From Pseudomonas palmensis (lineage in GTDB: Bacteria > Pseudomonadota > Gammaproteobacteria > Pseudomonadales > Pseudomonadaceae), in NCBI RefSeq assembly GCF_017848315.1, contig NZ_JAFKEC010000041.1:1-48710 (forward strand): DNA of 48,710 bases, written 5' to 3'. The notes beneath the pieces were generated by a model. The model saw only the letters and a program-made list of their open reading frames with translations, did no database searches and was not told where the DNA came from. A program made the translations under genes and the position numbers. Positions 38,731 to 46,527 of the stretch are shown in pieces (positions within the stretch are counted from its first letter, which is position 1; every line of letters starts with the position of its first letter).

Positions 38731-38835
38731 TCGCAGCGCTCCGCCAACAACGCATTCAACATGAACTTCGATGATGGCTATCAGAACAACAACGACAAGA
38801 ACAACGAGCTCCGTGTCCGCCCCGTCCGCAGATTC
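38731..38835 (+). repeat. DGR template repeat (TR)
   Basis: 105 bp with AAC-rich codons (AAC AAC ... AAC AAC AAC GAC AAG AAC AAC) matching VR1-VR3 everywhere except at adenines. Read in the VR frame it would give an Asn-rich segment. It lies 164 bases after avd and runs into the reverse-transcriptase ORF. Its RNA is copied with adenine-specific errors and the cDNA replaces the VRs. Confidence 0.96.
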
Positions 38836-39925
38836 AACGCCCTACCCGTTCAGCGAACTGGTCCAGGCGTACTACGATTGCCGGCGCTCGAAGCGCAACA
38901 GCAACAGCGCGTTGGCTTTCGAAGTGAACCTGGAGCGGAACCTGACGGAGCTGCACCGCGACCTGGTCACCGGCCAATACCGGCCTGGTCGCTCTATCTG
39001 CTTTGTGGTCACCCGGCCAAAGGCCCGCGAGGTGTGGGCCGCCGACTTTCGCGACCGCATCGTGCACCACCTGCTGTACAACCGCATCGGCCCCGGCATC
39101 GAGCGCAGCTTCATAGCGGACAGCTGCGCCTGTATCCCGGGTAGAGGCACCCTGTACGCCGGCAAGCGCCTTGAGGCGAAGATCCGGAGCCAGACGCAGA
39201 ACTGGTCGAGGCCCGGCTTCTACCTCAAGTGCGACCTGGCCAACTTCTTCGTCGCAATCGACAAGCGCGTGCTGGGCCGCCAGCTGGTAGCCAGGGTCAC
39301 CGATCCATGGTGGCAACAGTTGGCCCTGCAGGTGCTCATGCACGACCCGCGCGAGAACTACGACGTGCGCAGCCCGGCGCACTTGTTCAACCGGGTACCG
39401 CAGCACAAGCGCCTGACCGCGCAGCCAGCACACCTCGGCCTGCCGATCGGTAACCTGTCCTCGCAGTTCTTCGCCAACGTCTACCTCGACGCGCTGGACC
39501 AGTTCTGCAAGCACGAACTGCGCGCTAAGCACTACATCCGCTACGTCGACGACTTCGTGCTGCTGCACGACTCAGCGCAGCAGCTGAGCGAGTGGCTACG
39601 CAGGATCGAGCAGTTCCTGCCCAGCCTGGGCGCCAGGCTCAACCCGAAGAAGACCATCCTGCAGCCAATTGACCGTGGCGTGGACTTCGTCGGTCACGTG
39701 ATCAAGCCATGGCGACGCACGACCCGTAAACGATCAGTGGCCCAGGCCATGAAGCGCACCGCAGCCACTCCGACCGAGAACCTGCGCGAGACAGCCAACA
39801 GCTACTTCGGCCTGCTCAGCCAGGCCAGTCACAGCCAGAAAGACCGCGCAGCGCTGGCGAACTTGGTACTGCGCCGAGGCCATGTGGTAAACGGCGACCT
39901 GACCAAGACCTACCCGAAGCGATAA
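38813..39925 (+). CDS. DGR reverse transcriptase
   Basis: About 370 residues. Catalytic motif RYVDDFVLL at about 242-250; motif with Asp in LKCDLANFFVAID at about 138-150; GLPIGNLSSQ at 209-218, the IGxxxSQ signature that distinguishes DGR enzymes from other reverse transcriptases. The fingers region (YPFSELVQAYYDCRR; PKAREVWAADFRDRIVHHLL) is standard. The start is uncertain: GTG at 38813 is inside the template, and ATGs at 38771 and 38774 in the same frame are deeper in it. None has a good ribosome site. Confidence 0.96.
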   Translation: MSAPSADSTPYPFSELVQAYYDCRRSKRNSNSALAFEVNLERNLTELHRDLVTGQYRPGRSICFVVTRPKAREVWAADFRDRIVHHLLYNRIGPGIERSFIADSCACIPGRGTLYAGKRLEAKIRSQTQNWSRPGFYLKCDLANFFVAIDKRVLGRQLVARVTDPWWQQLALQVLMHDPRENYDVRSPAHLFNRVPQHKRLTAQPAHLGLPIGNLSSQFFANVYLDALDQFCKHELRAKHYIRYVDDFVLLHDSAQQLSEWLRRIEQFLPSLGARLNPKKTILQPIDRGVDFVGHVIKPWRRTTRKRSVAQAMKRTAATPTENLRETANSYFGLLSQASHSQKDRAALANLVLRRGHVVNGDLTKTYPKR

Positions 39926-39935
39926 CCCCAACCAC

Positions 39936-39980
39936 ATGCCGCATCCGACCACGGAGGGCGGCGCATGCCCAGGAGCAACC
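39936..39980 (+). promoter_or_regulatory. Recurrent leader motif before the 82-aa gene
   Basis: CATGCCGCATCC and GGAGGGCGGCGC as in the leader of DGR target 2, with the same distance to the ATG within one base. Confidence 0.5.
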
Positions 39981-40229
39981 ATGAGCAGCCAGCCAAAGTA
40001 CCTTGGCCGAATGGACCACGGAAAGACAGAGTGCGGGCGCATCGTTATGAGTCGCTGGGACAGGCCAACGGAACCAGGCAACGATGCTGATCTGCAGCGC
40101 TTCATTAAGGACATTCGCCGAAGCGGATACATCCACTCGAGCGTAGAGCGCCATGAAGGAGATCCTATGCCGGACTGGGTAGGCCAGAGCAACTGCAAAG
40201 ACCTCAACTGCCGCTGCCAGATTTTCTGA
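39981..40229 (+). CDS. Hypothetical protein (82 aa)
   Basis: Product of 82 residues from the ATG at 39981 (AGGAG upstream). Cys residues at the C-terminus (NCKDLNCRCQIF) might bind metal. Follows the DGR core. Function unknown. Confidence 0.58.
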   Translation: MSSQPKYLGRMDHGKTECGRIVMSRWDRPTEPGNDADLQRFIKDIRRSGYIHSSVERHEGDPMPDWVGQSNCKDLNCRCQIF

Positions 40230-40275
40230 TCGAATCCCCGGCGCTGCCCGCCAGCGCGTTGGCGCATTCGGACAA

Positions 40276-40665
40276 CTAGTGCGCAATGCCCATGGCAACA
40301 GCTGAAGTCTTCCTGATCAAGGCAACGTCGACGTGGTAGTTGGAGAAATCGCTCGATCTGGCGTCAGTTCGCAATGTTGCGCTAAGGACGACATCTTGTT
40401 CCTTCTTCAGCTTTTCCATCGCGTTATAAAACTGATGCTCGTGGACAAGGAGCAGAAGAACACTATCTGCACCTTCGGAAAGTCTCTGCTTCACTTCTTC
40501 GGCGCTGAACGCTAAAGCAACGCTGCGCTGGTAAGAGGCAGCAAGATCACGGGTGGCTGCAATATCCAGATTCAGAACACCGTCAGCTCGACGAAGGTTG
40601 GCTACCCGCGACTGGGTCAGTACATGGCCACATGCCTGCAAAAACAACGATTCATACCACTCCAC
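40276..40665 (-). CDS. Hypothetical protein, isolated minus-strand gene (129 aa)
   Basis: GTG at 40665 has AAGGAG six bases upstream and is preferred over an ATG 13 codons earlier. The product is soluble, with a helical N-terminal part (MEWYESLFLQACGHVLTQSR) and a VLLLLVHEHQFYNAME core. Opposite to its neighbours; moron-like. Not recognised. Confidence 0.6.
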   Translation of the reverse strand: MEWYESLFLQACGHVLTQSRVANLRRADGVLNLDIAATRDLAASYQRSVALAFSAEEVKQRLSEGADSVLLLLVHEHQFYNAMEKLKKEQDVVLSATLRTDARSSDFSNYHVDVALIRKTSAVAMGIAH

Positions 40666-40759
40666 AGCGCTCTCCTTGAAATAAGCGCGACACCAATACC
40701 CCACTTCAACGAATCACGCCACCCCGGCGAGGGCGGCGCCTGCATGGAAGGACCACGAC

Positions 40760-41539
40760 ATGACCGAACAACATCACGACGAAAGCAAACTCGAACGGGT
40801 CATCCGCAAAATCAAGCGCTGCCTGGCCCTCTCGAAAAGCTCGAACGAGAATGAGGCTGCAACCGCGATGCGTCAGGCGCAGGCGCTAATGCGTGAATAC
40901 CGCCTCACTGAAATAGATGTGCACCTGAGTGATGTGGGCGAAGTCGAGTCGGAGAAGGCCAAGGCCAAGCGCAGGCCAACTTGGGACCAGCATCTGGGCT
41001 CGATCGTTGGAGAGGCATTCGGAGTTCGGTCGTTCTCCATGCGCCGTTGGTGCAAATCGACCAGCCGCATTATGGACCGCGAATTGTTCGTGGGAGTGAG
41101 TCCGGCCCCACAGATCGCTATGTACGCCTACGAAGCACTGCTGACCAAGCTAACTCAGGCCCGACGTGAGTATGTGTCGCAAGTGCGAGCTGGCAAACAG
41201 CGCAGTTCCTATTCACCTGAAACTGCTGGAGATCATTTCGCGCTGGCCTGGGTGTCGGCAGTACACGACAAGATTCACGAACTGGTACCCCGGGGCGAAG
41301 AAGATCTCGCCATCGGCCAGCACTCCAATGGTCGCGAGCTGGTGGCGGTCGAAGCGAAAGACAAAGCCCTGATCGAGCAGTACCTGTCAGGCAGAGAGAT
41401 TGGTAAGGCCAGGAAAGCCCGCGATATCGAGCTCGACCTCGATGCCCAGATTGCTGGGCTGCTCGCCGGTCGGCGCGTGGATCTCAATCCAGGGCTGGCC
41501 ACTGGCGGCCAAGAGGCCCTACAGATCGGCATCGCCTGA
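40760..41539 (+). CDS. DUF2786 family protein
   Basis: Protein of 259 residues. The N-terminal DUF2786 motif KIKRCLALSKSSNENEAATA with AMRQAQALMREYRLTE is clear at about 17-51. A second conserved domain covers about 75-200. Found widely in phages and actinobacteria; no biochemical role is established. Uses AAGGAC before ATG 40760 and the shorter form of the recurrent leader motif. Confidence 0.85.
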   Translation: MTEQHHDESKLERVIRKIKRCLALSKSSNENEAATAMRQAQALMREYRLTEIDVHLSDVGEVESEKAKAKRRPTWDQHLGSIVGEAFGVRSFSMRRWCKSTSRIMDRELFVGVSPAPQIAMYAYEALLTKLTQARREYVSQVRAGKQRSSYSPETAGDHFALAWVSAVHDKIHELVPRGEEDLAIGQHSNGRELVAVEAKDKALIEQYLSGREIGKARKARDIELDLDAQIAGLLAGRRVDLNPGLATGGQEALQIGIA

Positions 41540-41552
41540 CAAGGAGACCACC

Positions 41553-41938
41553 ATGAGCACATTCGCAGTCTTTGGCATGACCGCCGACGTAGCGCTGGCT
41601 GAGGCCAGGAAGATCACCAAGACGACCAGGCCGAGCGGGAAAGCCGGCGCCCCCCCCTGCAGCTTACCCTTGCTGAGTGGAATGAGGCCGTGGAGCAGCG
41701 CGCCGCAGCGATCATGGCCAGCGAGAAGGTCAAGCAGCTGAGCCATCTGTTCGATGCGCCGCAGTACGCCCAGCAGTTCATTGAGCTGGCCAGAAAGTCA
41801 GGCCAGTGCCGCGATCTGCGCATCAGGGCCAAATGCGAGCTCACCGATGCCAAGGGCAAGCCGGTAATCAACCCCAAGACCAAGCTGCCTAGGATCGGCT
41901 GGACCGAGTACAGCCACGCAACCTCCAGCGCCGCTTAA
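41553..41938 (+). pseudogene. Hypothetical gene split by a C8 tract (frameshift)
   Basis: The frame opened by ATG 41553 (AAGGAG upstream) runs 32 sensible codons to C8 at 41650-41657, then becomes nonsense and stops at 41741. The -1 frame continues as LQLTLAEWNEAVEQRAAAIM and KVKQLSHLFDAPQYAQQFIE to TAA at 41936-41938, about 128 residues in all. Possible explanations are -1 slippage on CCC CCC, phase variation, or one lost C in the sequence. Function unknown. Confidence 0.65.
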
Positions 41939-41953
41939 CCCAGGACAAAACCC

Positions 41954-42877
41954 ATGACCACAGCAATCGATCTGTTCGCCGGCCTCGGCGGATGGAGCAC
42001 CGGCGCGCGCGCCGCAGGCGTCCAGGTTCTCTGGGCGGCAAACCACTGGCCGGTGGCCGTTGAATGGCACAGCGCCAACCACCCCGACACGCAGCACGTC
42101 TGCCAGGACCTGCACCAGGCCCGGTGGGAGCAAGTGCCGGCGCACGACATCCTATTGGCCTCGCCATGCTGCCAGGGCCACGCCAAGGCCCGCGGCAAGA
42201 AGTCGGGCAACCCTGAGCACGACGCTTCGCGCTCGACGGCCTGGGCGCCGGTGTCAGCGCTGGAGTTCCACCGGCCGCAGGCGGCAGTGATCGAGAACGT
42301 ACCGGAGTTCACCGACTGGGTGCTCTACCCGGCCTGGTTGCAGGCTGTTCAGGCGCTGGGGTATCAGGCGGCACCGCATATCGTCGACTGCGCCGACCTG
42401 GGCGTGCCACAGCACCGCGTGCGCCTGTTCATGGTGCTTACCCGTAGCAAGGCGCCGCTGATGCTTCAGTTGCCGCAAGAGCGCCATGTACCGGCGAGCA
42501 GCTTTCTCGACTTCGATGCCGGGCGCTGGTCGCAGATCGAGAAGCCAGGTCGGGCCCAGGCCACACTCGACCGGGTGCGCAATGGCCGAGCGCGGTTCGG
42601 CGACAGGTTCATCATGCCCTACTACGGCAAAGGTTCCGGCACCACCGGCCGCGACATCAACCGGCCAATCGGCACTATTACCACTGTGGATCGCTGGGCT
42701 CTGGTCGATGGCGACCGCATGCGAATGCTCAGTGCTGACGAGGGCCTGGCCGCCATGTCGTTCCCGGCCGGCACCCTGCGCCCGGACAACCACCGGCTGA
42801 CCATGCATATGGCCGGCAACGCGGTACCGCCGCTGGCTGGCCAGCGCATCATCGAGGCTCTGAAGAAGGCCGCGTGA
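41954..42877 (+). CDS. DNA (cytosine-5) methyltransferase
   Basis: Protein of 307 residues: motif I DLFAGLGGWSTG (6-17), catalytic Cys72 in ASPCCQGHA (motif IV), ENVPEF at 114-119 (motif VI), QHRVR at 153-157 (motif VIII), and GNAVPP near 290 (motif X). No restriction enzyme gene is adjacent, so it is an orphan enzyme that may protect phage DNA. The target recognition region (about 165-270) gives no clue to specificity. Confidence 0.94.
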   Translation: MTTAIDLFAGLGGWSTGARAAGVQVLWAANHWPVAVEWHSANHPDTQHVCQDLHQARWEQVPAHDILLASPCCQGHAKARGKKSGNPEHDASRSTAWAPVSALEFHRPQAAVIENVPEFTDWVLYPAWLQAVQALGYQAAPHIVDCADLGVPQHRVRLFMVLTRSKAPLMLQLPQERHVPASSFLDFDAGRWSQIEKPGRAQATLDRVRNGRARFGDRFIMPYYGKGSGTTGRDINRPIGTITTVDRWALVDGDRMRMLSADEGLAAMSFPAGTLRPDNHRLTMHMAGNAVPPLAGQRIIEALKKAA

Positions 42878-43421
42878 TAGCGGCTTGTTGGATCGCCAGA
42901 CATTGCTCCTTGATCTTGGTGAGGATTGTGTCACCGGGAATGCAAAGGAACTCCTCGCCGGTTGTTGTAGTGGCAAGTGCCCGCAACGTCTTAATGTTCC
43001 TCTTCCAGTCAGCCCCCAGCGATTCAGCCATCTTTGTAAACCAGCGCTGATCGTCCACCGAAAATAGCCATTTATTTGCTACACCGGAAGCTTGAAGTGT
43101 CGGCAAGTCGTTGCTCAGTTGCCTGTCAAATAACTGGATGAAGCTGCTTCGGTCTTTTTTCTTCCCGAACACCCAGCCAATAGAGTCTGGGTGAAAGCTC
43201 CGGTCTCCTGTATTAACCAGTTTGTAAACAATATGCTCTGGGTGATGATCCGATCCTTGCTCCGCCATGAGCATAAGGTTCACCGATAGATTCGCATTCC
43301 GTTTGCCACCTTTTGTTGAAAGGTAGAGGGATACTATTACTGCCGATATCGTGCCAATGGCCGCGAGCCAATTTGCGAAGCCGTTAATTACCCCCCACTC
43401 CTCCACCGTCAATCCAAACAC
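42849..43421 (-). CDS. Membrane-anchored hypothetical protein, isolated minus-strand gene (190 aa)
   Basis: GTG at 43421 with AGGAGG upstream. One N-terminal membrane segment (about 14-34) then a soluble domain (LSVNLMLMAEQGSDHHPEHI; SSFIQLFDRQLSNDLPTLQA). Clearly lower GC than the flanking genes. Its 3' end overlaps the methyltransferase 3' end by 29 bases. Typical of a recently acquired moron; function unknown. Confidence 0.65.
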   Translation of the reverse strand: MFGLTVEEWGVINGFANWLAAIGTISAVIVSLYLSTKGGKRNANLSVNLMLMAEQGSDHHPEHIVYKLVNTGDRSFHPDSIGWVFGKKKDRSSFIQLFDRQLSNDLPTLQASGVANKWLFSVDDQRWFTKMAESLGADWKRNIKTLRALATTTTGEEFLCIPGDTILTKIKEQCLAIQQAAITRPSSEPR

Positions 43422-43475
43422 AGCACACCCCTCCTGAACTTGAACAGATGCGAACTATATCCGCGAGGTATCCCC

Positions 43476-44114
43476 ATGCCCACAGAAAACCGATCCAGCA
43501 ACACCGAACAGATGGTCAGCTTCCCCTGCGAACTGAGCGACGAGATGGCTGAGCGAATCGCCAGGGCGGCTCATGTCTGTGGTGGCGGAGCCTACGAAAT
43601 CTGGGAAGCCATCTGCGAGGGGTTCGGCAAGCCCGCCGACCAGCACCAGGGCGAGCCCGTTCTGATCCAGGCCGTAGCCGTGACCCGCGCGGACGACGAG
43701 GACGGCCTGCGCCTGGAATGGCTGCTGGAGGGCGGCATTGCTGAAATGGAGTTCCCGGGCCAAGTGCTGTTTGCCATGGCCGAGGCAAACGATCTGTGCG
43801 CCGAAGACGGCAGCGCTTATGTGTACCTGCAGCCGCCAGCCGATCCAGAGGGGGTTGAGCGGCTGCACAAAGGGCACGTCAAGGCGCTGGAGGTCCTCAA
43901 CCAACAAACCGAAAAGCAGCGTGACCACTGGATGGCAGAGTGCGAAGAACTGCGAACCCAATTGCGCCTGATCACCGGCGACTACCGTACGGCCATCGTC
44001 AATGGCCATGAGCGCATCACCTTCTTAGGCGGTGACTGCGACAGCGTCGAGAAGATGCTGGCGGACAACCCGAACTACGCGAAGGCCAGAGCGCTGTTGG
44101 AGCACAAGCCCTGA
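43476..44114 (+). CDS. Hypothetical early phage protein (212 aa)
   Basis: Product of 212 residues from ATG 43476 (GAGG upstream). Acidic, with a predicted helical hairpin at about 125-160 (LEVLNQQTEKQRDHWMAECE) and a C-terminal DSVEKMLADNPNYAKARALL repeat-like helix pair. Resembles Eaa-type early proteins in general layout only. Confidence 0.6.
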   Translation: MPTENRSSNTEQMVSFPCELSDEMAERIARAAHVCGGGAYEIWEAICEGFGKPADQHQGEPVLIQAVAVTRADDEDGLRLEWLLEGGIAEMEFPGQVLFAMAEANDLCAEDGSAYVYLQPPADPEGVERLHKGHVKALEVLNQQTEKQRDHWMAECEELRTQLRLITGDYRTAIVNGHERITFLGGDCDSVEKMLADNPNYAKARALLEHKP

Positions 44115-44157
44115 CCGGAGAACATTTGTGCTCCACCAACATGCAACCTCTCTCCGT

Positions 44158-44457
44158 CTATTTAGAGGCGGCCAGAAGGTCTGCGTAATGAACGCCCTCA
44201 GAGGCGATACGCCGAGCCCGGCCAACACCCCATGCAAGAGCCCTAGTCATTGATTCGCCAGGTCGTGAATCAAAGGCCTCTTCGTGAACAACAAACCCAC
44301 GTGGAGAGTAAATGCCGATGAACATTTGGGTGTTGCCTGTTCGCGACAGTCGCACTTGCACATCGATGTACGTGCCATCGTCCAGCGTCTCGTCGTGAGT
44401 GCGATGGTGAAGCATTGGGTCAGCCCAGTTCCAGAAAACATCACCGCGAATTTTCAT
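44158..44457 (-). CDS. Hypothetical protein, isolated minus-strand gene (99 aa)
   Basis: Product of 99 residues with GGAG upstream of ATG 44457; beta-rich (TYIDVQVRLSRTGNTQMFIG) then helical (SMTRALAWGVGRARRIASEG). Soluble. Opposite orientation to the operon. Not recognised. Confidence 0.6.
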   Translation of the reverse strand: MKIRGDVFWNWADPMLHHRTHDETLDDGTYIDVQVRLSRTGNTQMFIGIYSPRGFVVHEEAFDSRPGESMTRALAWGVGRARRIASEGVHYADLLAASK

Positions 44458-44637
44458 GAGAACTCCTACGACTTTCGTCTAAACCGTTATGCGTCTTCCC
44501 ACCATAGCCCTCTCGGTCGCGAGCACGAACAAATAATCCCGAAATAAGCGGTTATTCGGACTGCCGGGCCGAGTACTTATACCGGTCCTAACTTCTTGTA
44601 CAACTTACTGCCGCGATATGGCGGCCAAGGAATCGTC

Positions 44638-45381
44638 ATGCCTGAAGAAATCAAGCTGATCCAACGTGTGGCCGTCGAGCGCGATCAGGACGGCTGGTGG
44701 AGCCACCCCGACGAGCCGGACTTCGACGAAGACTACGCCGCCTTCAAAGCATGGCTCGTACAGCAAGGCTTGGAGTTGAAGCAGTGGCACATGGATTCAG
44801 ATATCGGCGACCACCACCCTTACGACGACGGCGAGTGCCACTGCCTCGGCTGGGAGCCGGAATGCCCTGGGCTTGAATGGTTCCTGCTGGGGATCTTCGA
44901 CACAGAGGATGGCCCGTGCGTCAGCTGGGCCCGGCGGAATGCTGAGGAAGCCTGGTCAGTGAATGGCGATGACGGATCGTGGGACTACCCGAACCTTACC
45001 GCTCTGATCCGCGACAACTTCGGCAGCGAGGCGGATGGCACAAGCTTCGGCCCAGGCCGGGGCAACGGCCTCAAAGTGGGCGACACCGTACACACCGGCA
45101 CCGTTTGCAAGGCAGACCCTGCCGGGTTTCTCCCCGATGCTGATGACATGCTCAATCACATGTTCGAGGCGGCCGCTGGAAGCGACGCGGGGGAATGGGT
45201 CGACAACTACCCAGACCTCGACGATGAGGCGACAGCCGCTCTCGAACAAGCGCTGGAGCCGCTGAAGGCTTGGGCCCGCAAGTTCTGCAAGCCCAACTTC
45301 TTCACCATCGAGAAGGTGGTTCTGCACACCGTCACCAAGGAAGACGTGCGCCTCGCCAAGGCCAGCGGGGTGCTACTGTGA
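44638..45381 (+). CDS. Hypothetical acidic protein (247 aa)
   Basis: Product of 247 residues from ATG 44638 (AAGGA upstream), very acidic and Trp-rich (GWWSHPDEPDFDEDYAAFKA; WEPECPGLEWFLLGIFDTED). Its last codon and stop overlap the GTG of the secreted-protein gene. Acidic early proteins can mimic DNA; this is speculative. Family not recognised. Confidence 0.62.
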   Translation: MPEEIKLIQRVAVERDQDGWWSHPDEPDFDEDYAAFKAWLVQQGLELKQWHMDSDIGDHHPYDDGECHCLGWEPECPGLEWFLLGIFDTEDGPCVSWARRNAEEAWSVNGDDGSWDYPNLTALIRDNFGSEADGTSFGPGRGNGLKVGDTVHTGTVCKADPAGFLPDADDMLNHMFEAAAGSDAGEWVDNYPDLDDEATAALEQALEPLKAWARKFCKPNFFTIEKVVLHTVTKEDVRLAKASGVLL

Positions 45382-45629
45382 CCCGCCTCGCCCTCTGCCT
45401 CCTGCTGCTGGCCACCGGCGCCAGCGCAACCGAAAACATCATCGACATCGAGCACGACAGCCAGCGCGGCGTCACCTGCTACATCCTCAATCACGTAGGC
45501 ATCAGCTGCATCCCCGACAGCCAGCTGCAGGCCGGCAACGAGCGCCAGCTCTCCCCGCACGAAACACAACCCGAACCTACACCCGCACTGGCGCCTGGGC
45601 GCTTGATTGTTGAGAGGTATCAGCTGTGA
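45378..45629 (+). CDS. Small exported protein (83 aa)
   Basis: GTG at 45378 overlaps the preceding TGA. Signal peptide: MTRLALCLLLLATGASA with a cleavage site after the last Ala. The mature part has two Cys (CYILNHVGISC) likely disulfide-linked, then a Pro/Thr tail. Periplasmic; might modify the envelope during infection. Family not recognised. Confidence 0.65.
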   Translation: MTRLALCLLLLATGASATENIIDIEHDSQRGVTCYILNHVGISCIPDSQLQAGNERQLSPHETQPEPTPALAPGRLIVERYQL

Positions 45630-46138
45630 CAGAAGACGACATCATCAAGCTGTCGGCCAAGGCCATGGGTTTTGAGCTGGAATACCGGCGCGGCAGTGAC
45701 GCCTTCTACTACGACGACCCCGAGGCGGGCCGGGAGGTCTGGCTGCCAATGCAGGATGATCGGCAGACGATGCTCATTATCGCAAAGCTCAGGATGGACA
45801 TCTGCTGCTTGCACCACCTCGCTCGGGCCGCAGCCCATGTGCCGTATGTCGGCTTTAAGCAGAGCGAGGTGTCGCATGCAGACGAACCCGGCGCCCGGAT
45901 GAACGCGCTGCGCTTGGCAGTTGCAACAGTGGCTGCCAAGTATGGCCAGGGAATGCTCGTCGGCGGGACAGATGAGCGAGTTCTGGGGCACTTGATCGGC
46001 ATTGAGGGATCAACCGCCCACGCCATGCGCGGCGCAATCCGCGAATCTCGGGAAGAGATCAGCAAGGCATGCCAGCGCCTGAAGCGAAAGGGCCTGGTGA
46101 CCAACAAGGGGCCTTACTGGCAGGCGGTGCAGCGATGA
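45626..46138 (+). CDS. Hypothetical phage protein (170 aa)
   Basis: Starts GTG at 45626, overlapping the prior stop. The N-terminal half resembles NinX-like early proteins (KLSAKAMGFELEYRRGSDAF ... WLPMQDD), and the C-terminal half reads as a winged-helix-like segment (ISKACQRLKRKGLVTNKGPY). May be a DNA-binding early regulator; uncertain. Confidence 0.6.
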   Translation: MTEDDIIKLSAKAMGFELEYRRGSDAFYYDDPEAGREVWLPMQDDRQTMLIIAKLRMDICCLHHLARAAAHVPYVGFKQSEVSHADEPGARMNALRLAVATVAAKYGQGMLVGGTDERVLGHLIGIEGSTAHAMRGAIRESREEISKACQRLKRKGLVTNKGPYWQAVQR

Positions 46139-46527
46139 CCGACCTGATCGAAGTGAAGACTGCTGACCTGGTGGGCGAGCAGTTGGCCTGGGCGGTCGCC
46201 GAGGCCGAGGGGCTAGATGTGCATGTGGCCAAGCCGCACTACGGCACGCCGGCCAGGGTGTTCGTCCAGTACCGCGGCGAATCAACCGAACGCTGCGAGC
46301 GGTACGACCCTCACGAGAGCTGGGCGCTTGGCGGCCGGCTCATCCAGCAGCACCAGGTCAATCTGCACGCACCGCAAACCAGCGACGACTGTTGGGCTGC
46401 ATGGGTGACCATTCGCGGAAAGGACTTTTGTCATGGCGGTTGGCAGCCACTTGCGGCGGCCTGCCGCGCCATCGTCGCTACCAAGTTCGGCGATACCGTC
46501 CAGGTGCCGAAGGAGCTTACGCCGTGA
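46135..46527 (+). CDS. NinX-like protein (DUF2591)
   Basis: Protein of 130 residues with the DUF2591 pattern: an LAWAVAEAEGL helix near the start, SWALGGRLIQQHQVNL in the middle and GGWQPLAAACRAIVATKFGD at the end. Encoded in early regions of many temperate phages; role unknown. Overlaps both neighbours. Confidence 0.78.
   Translation: MTDLIEVKTADLVGEQLAWAVAEAEGLDVHVAKPHYGTPARVFVQYRGESTERCERYDPHESWALGGRLIQQHQVNLHAPQTSDDCWAAWVTIRGKDFCHGGWQPLAAACRAIVATKFGDTVQVPKELTP

Noticed and set aside
38761..39144. ORF reading the template repeat in the VR frame (MNFDDGYQN... then a basic tail)
   Set aside because: It is the template read as if it were a target; the part after the repeat is an out-of-frame shadow of the reverse transcriptase, with no constant target domain upstream.
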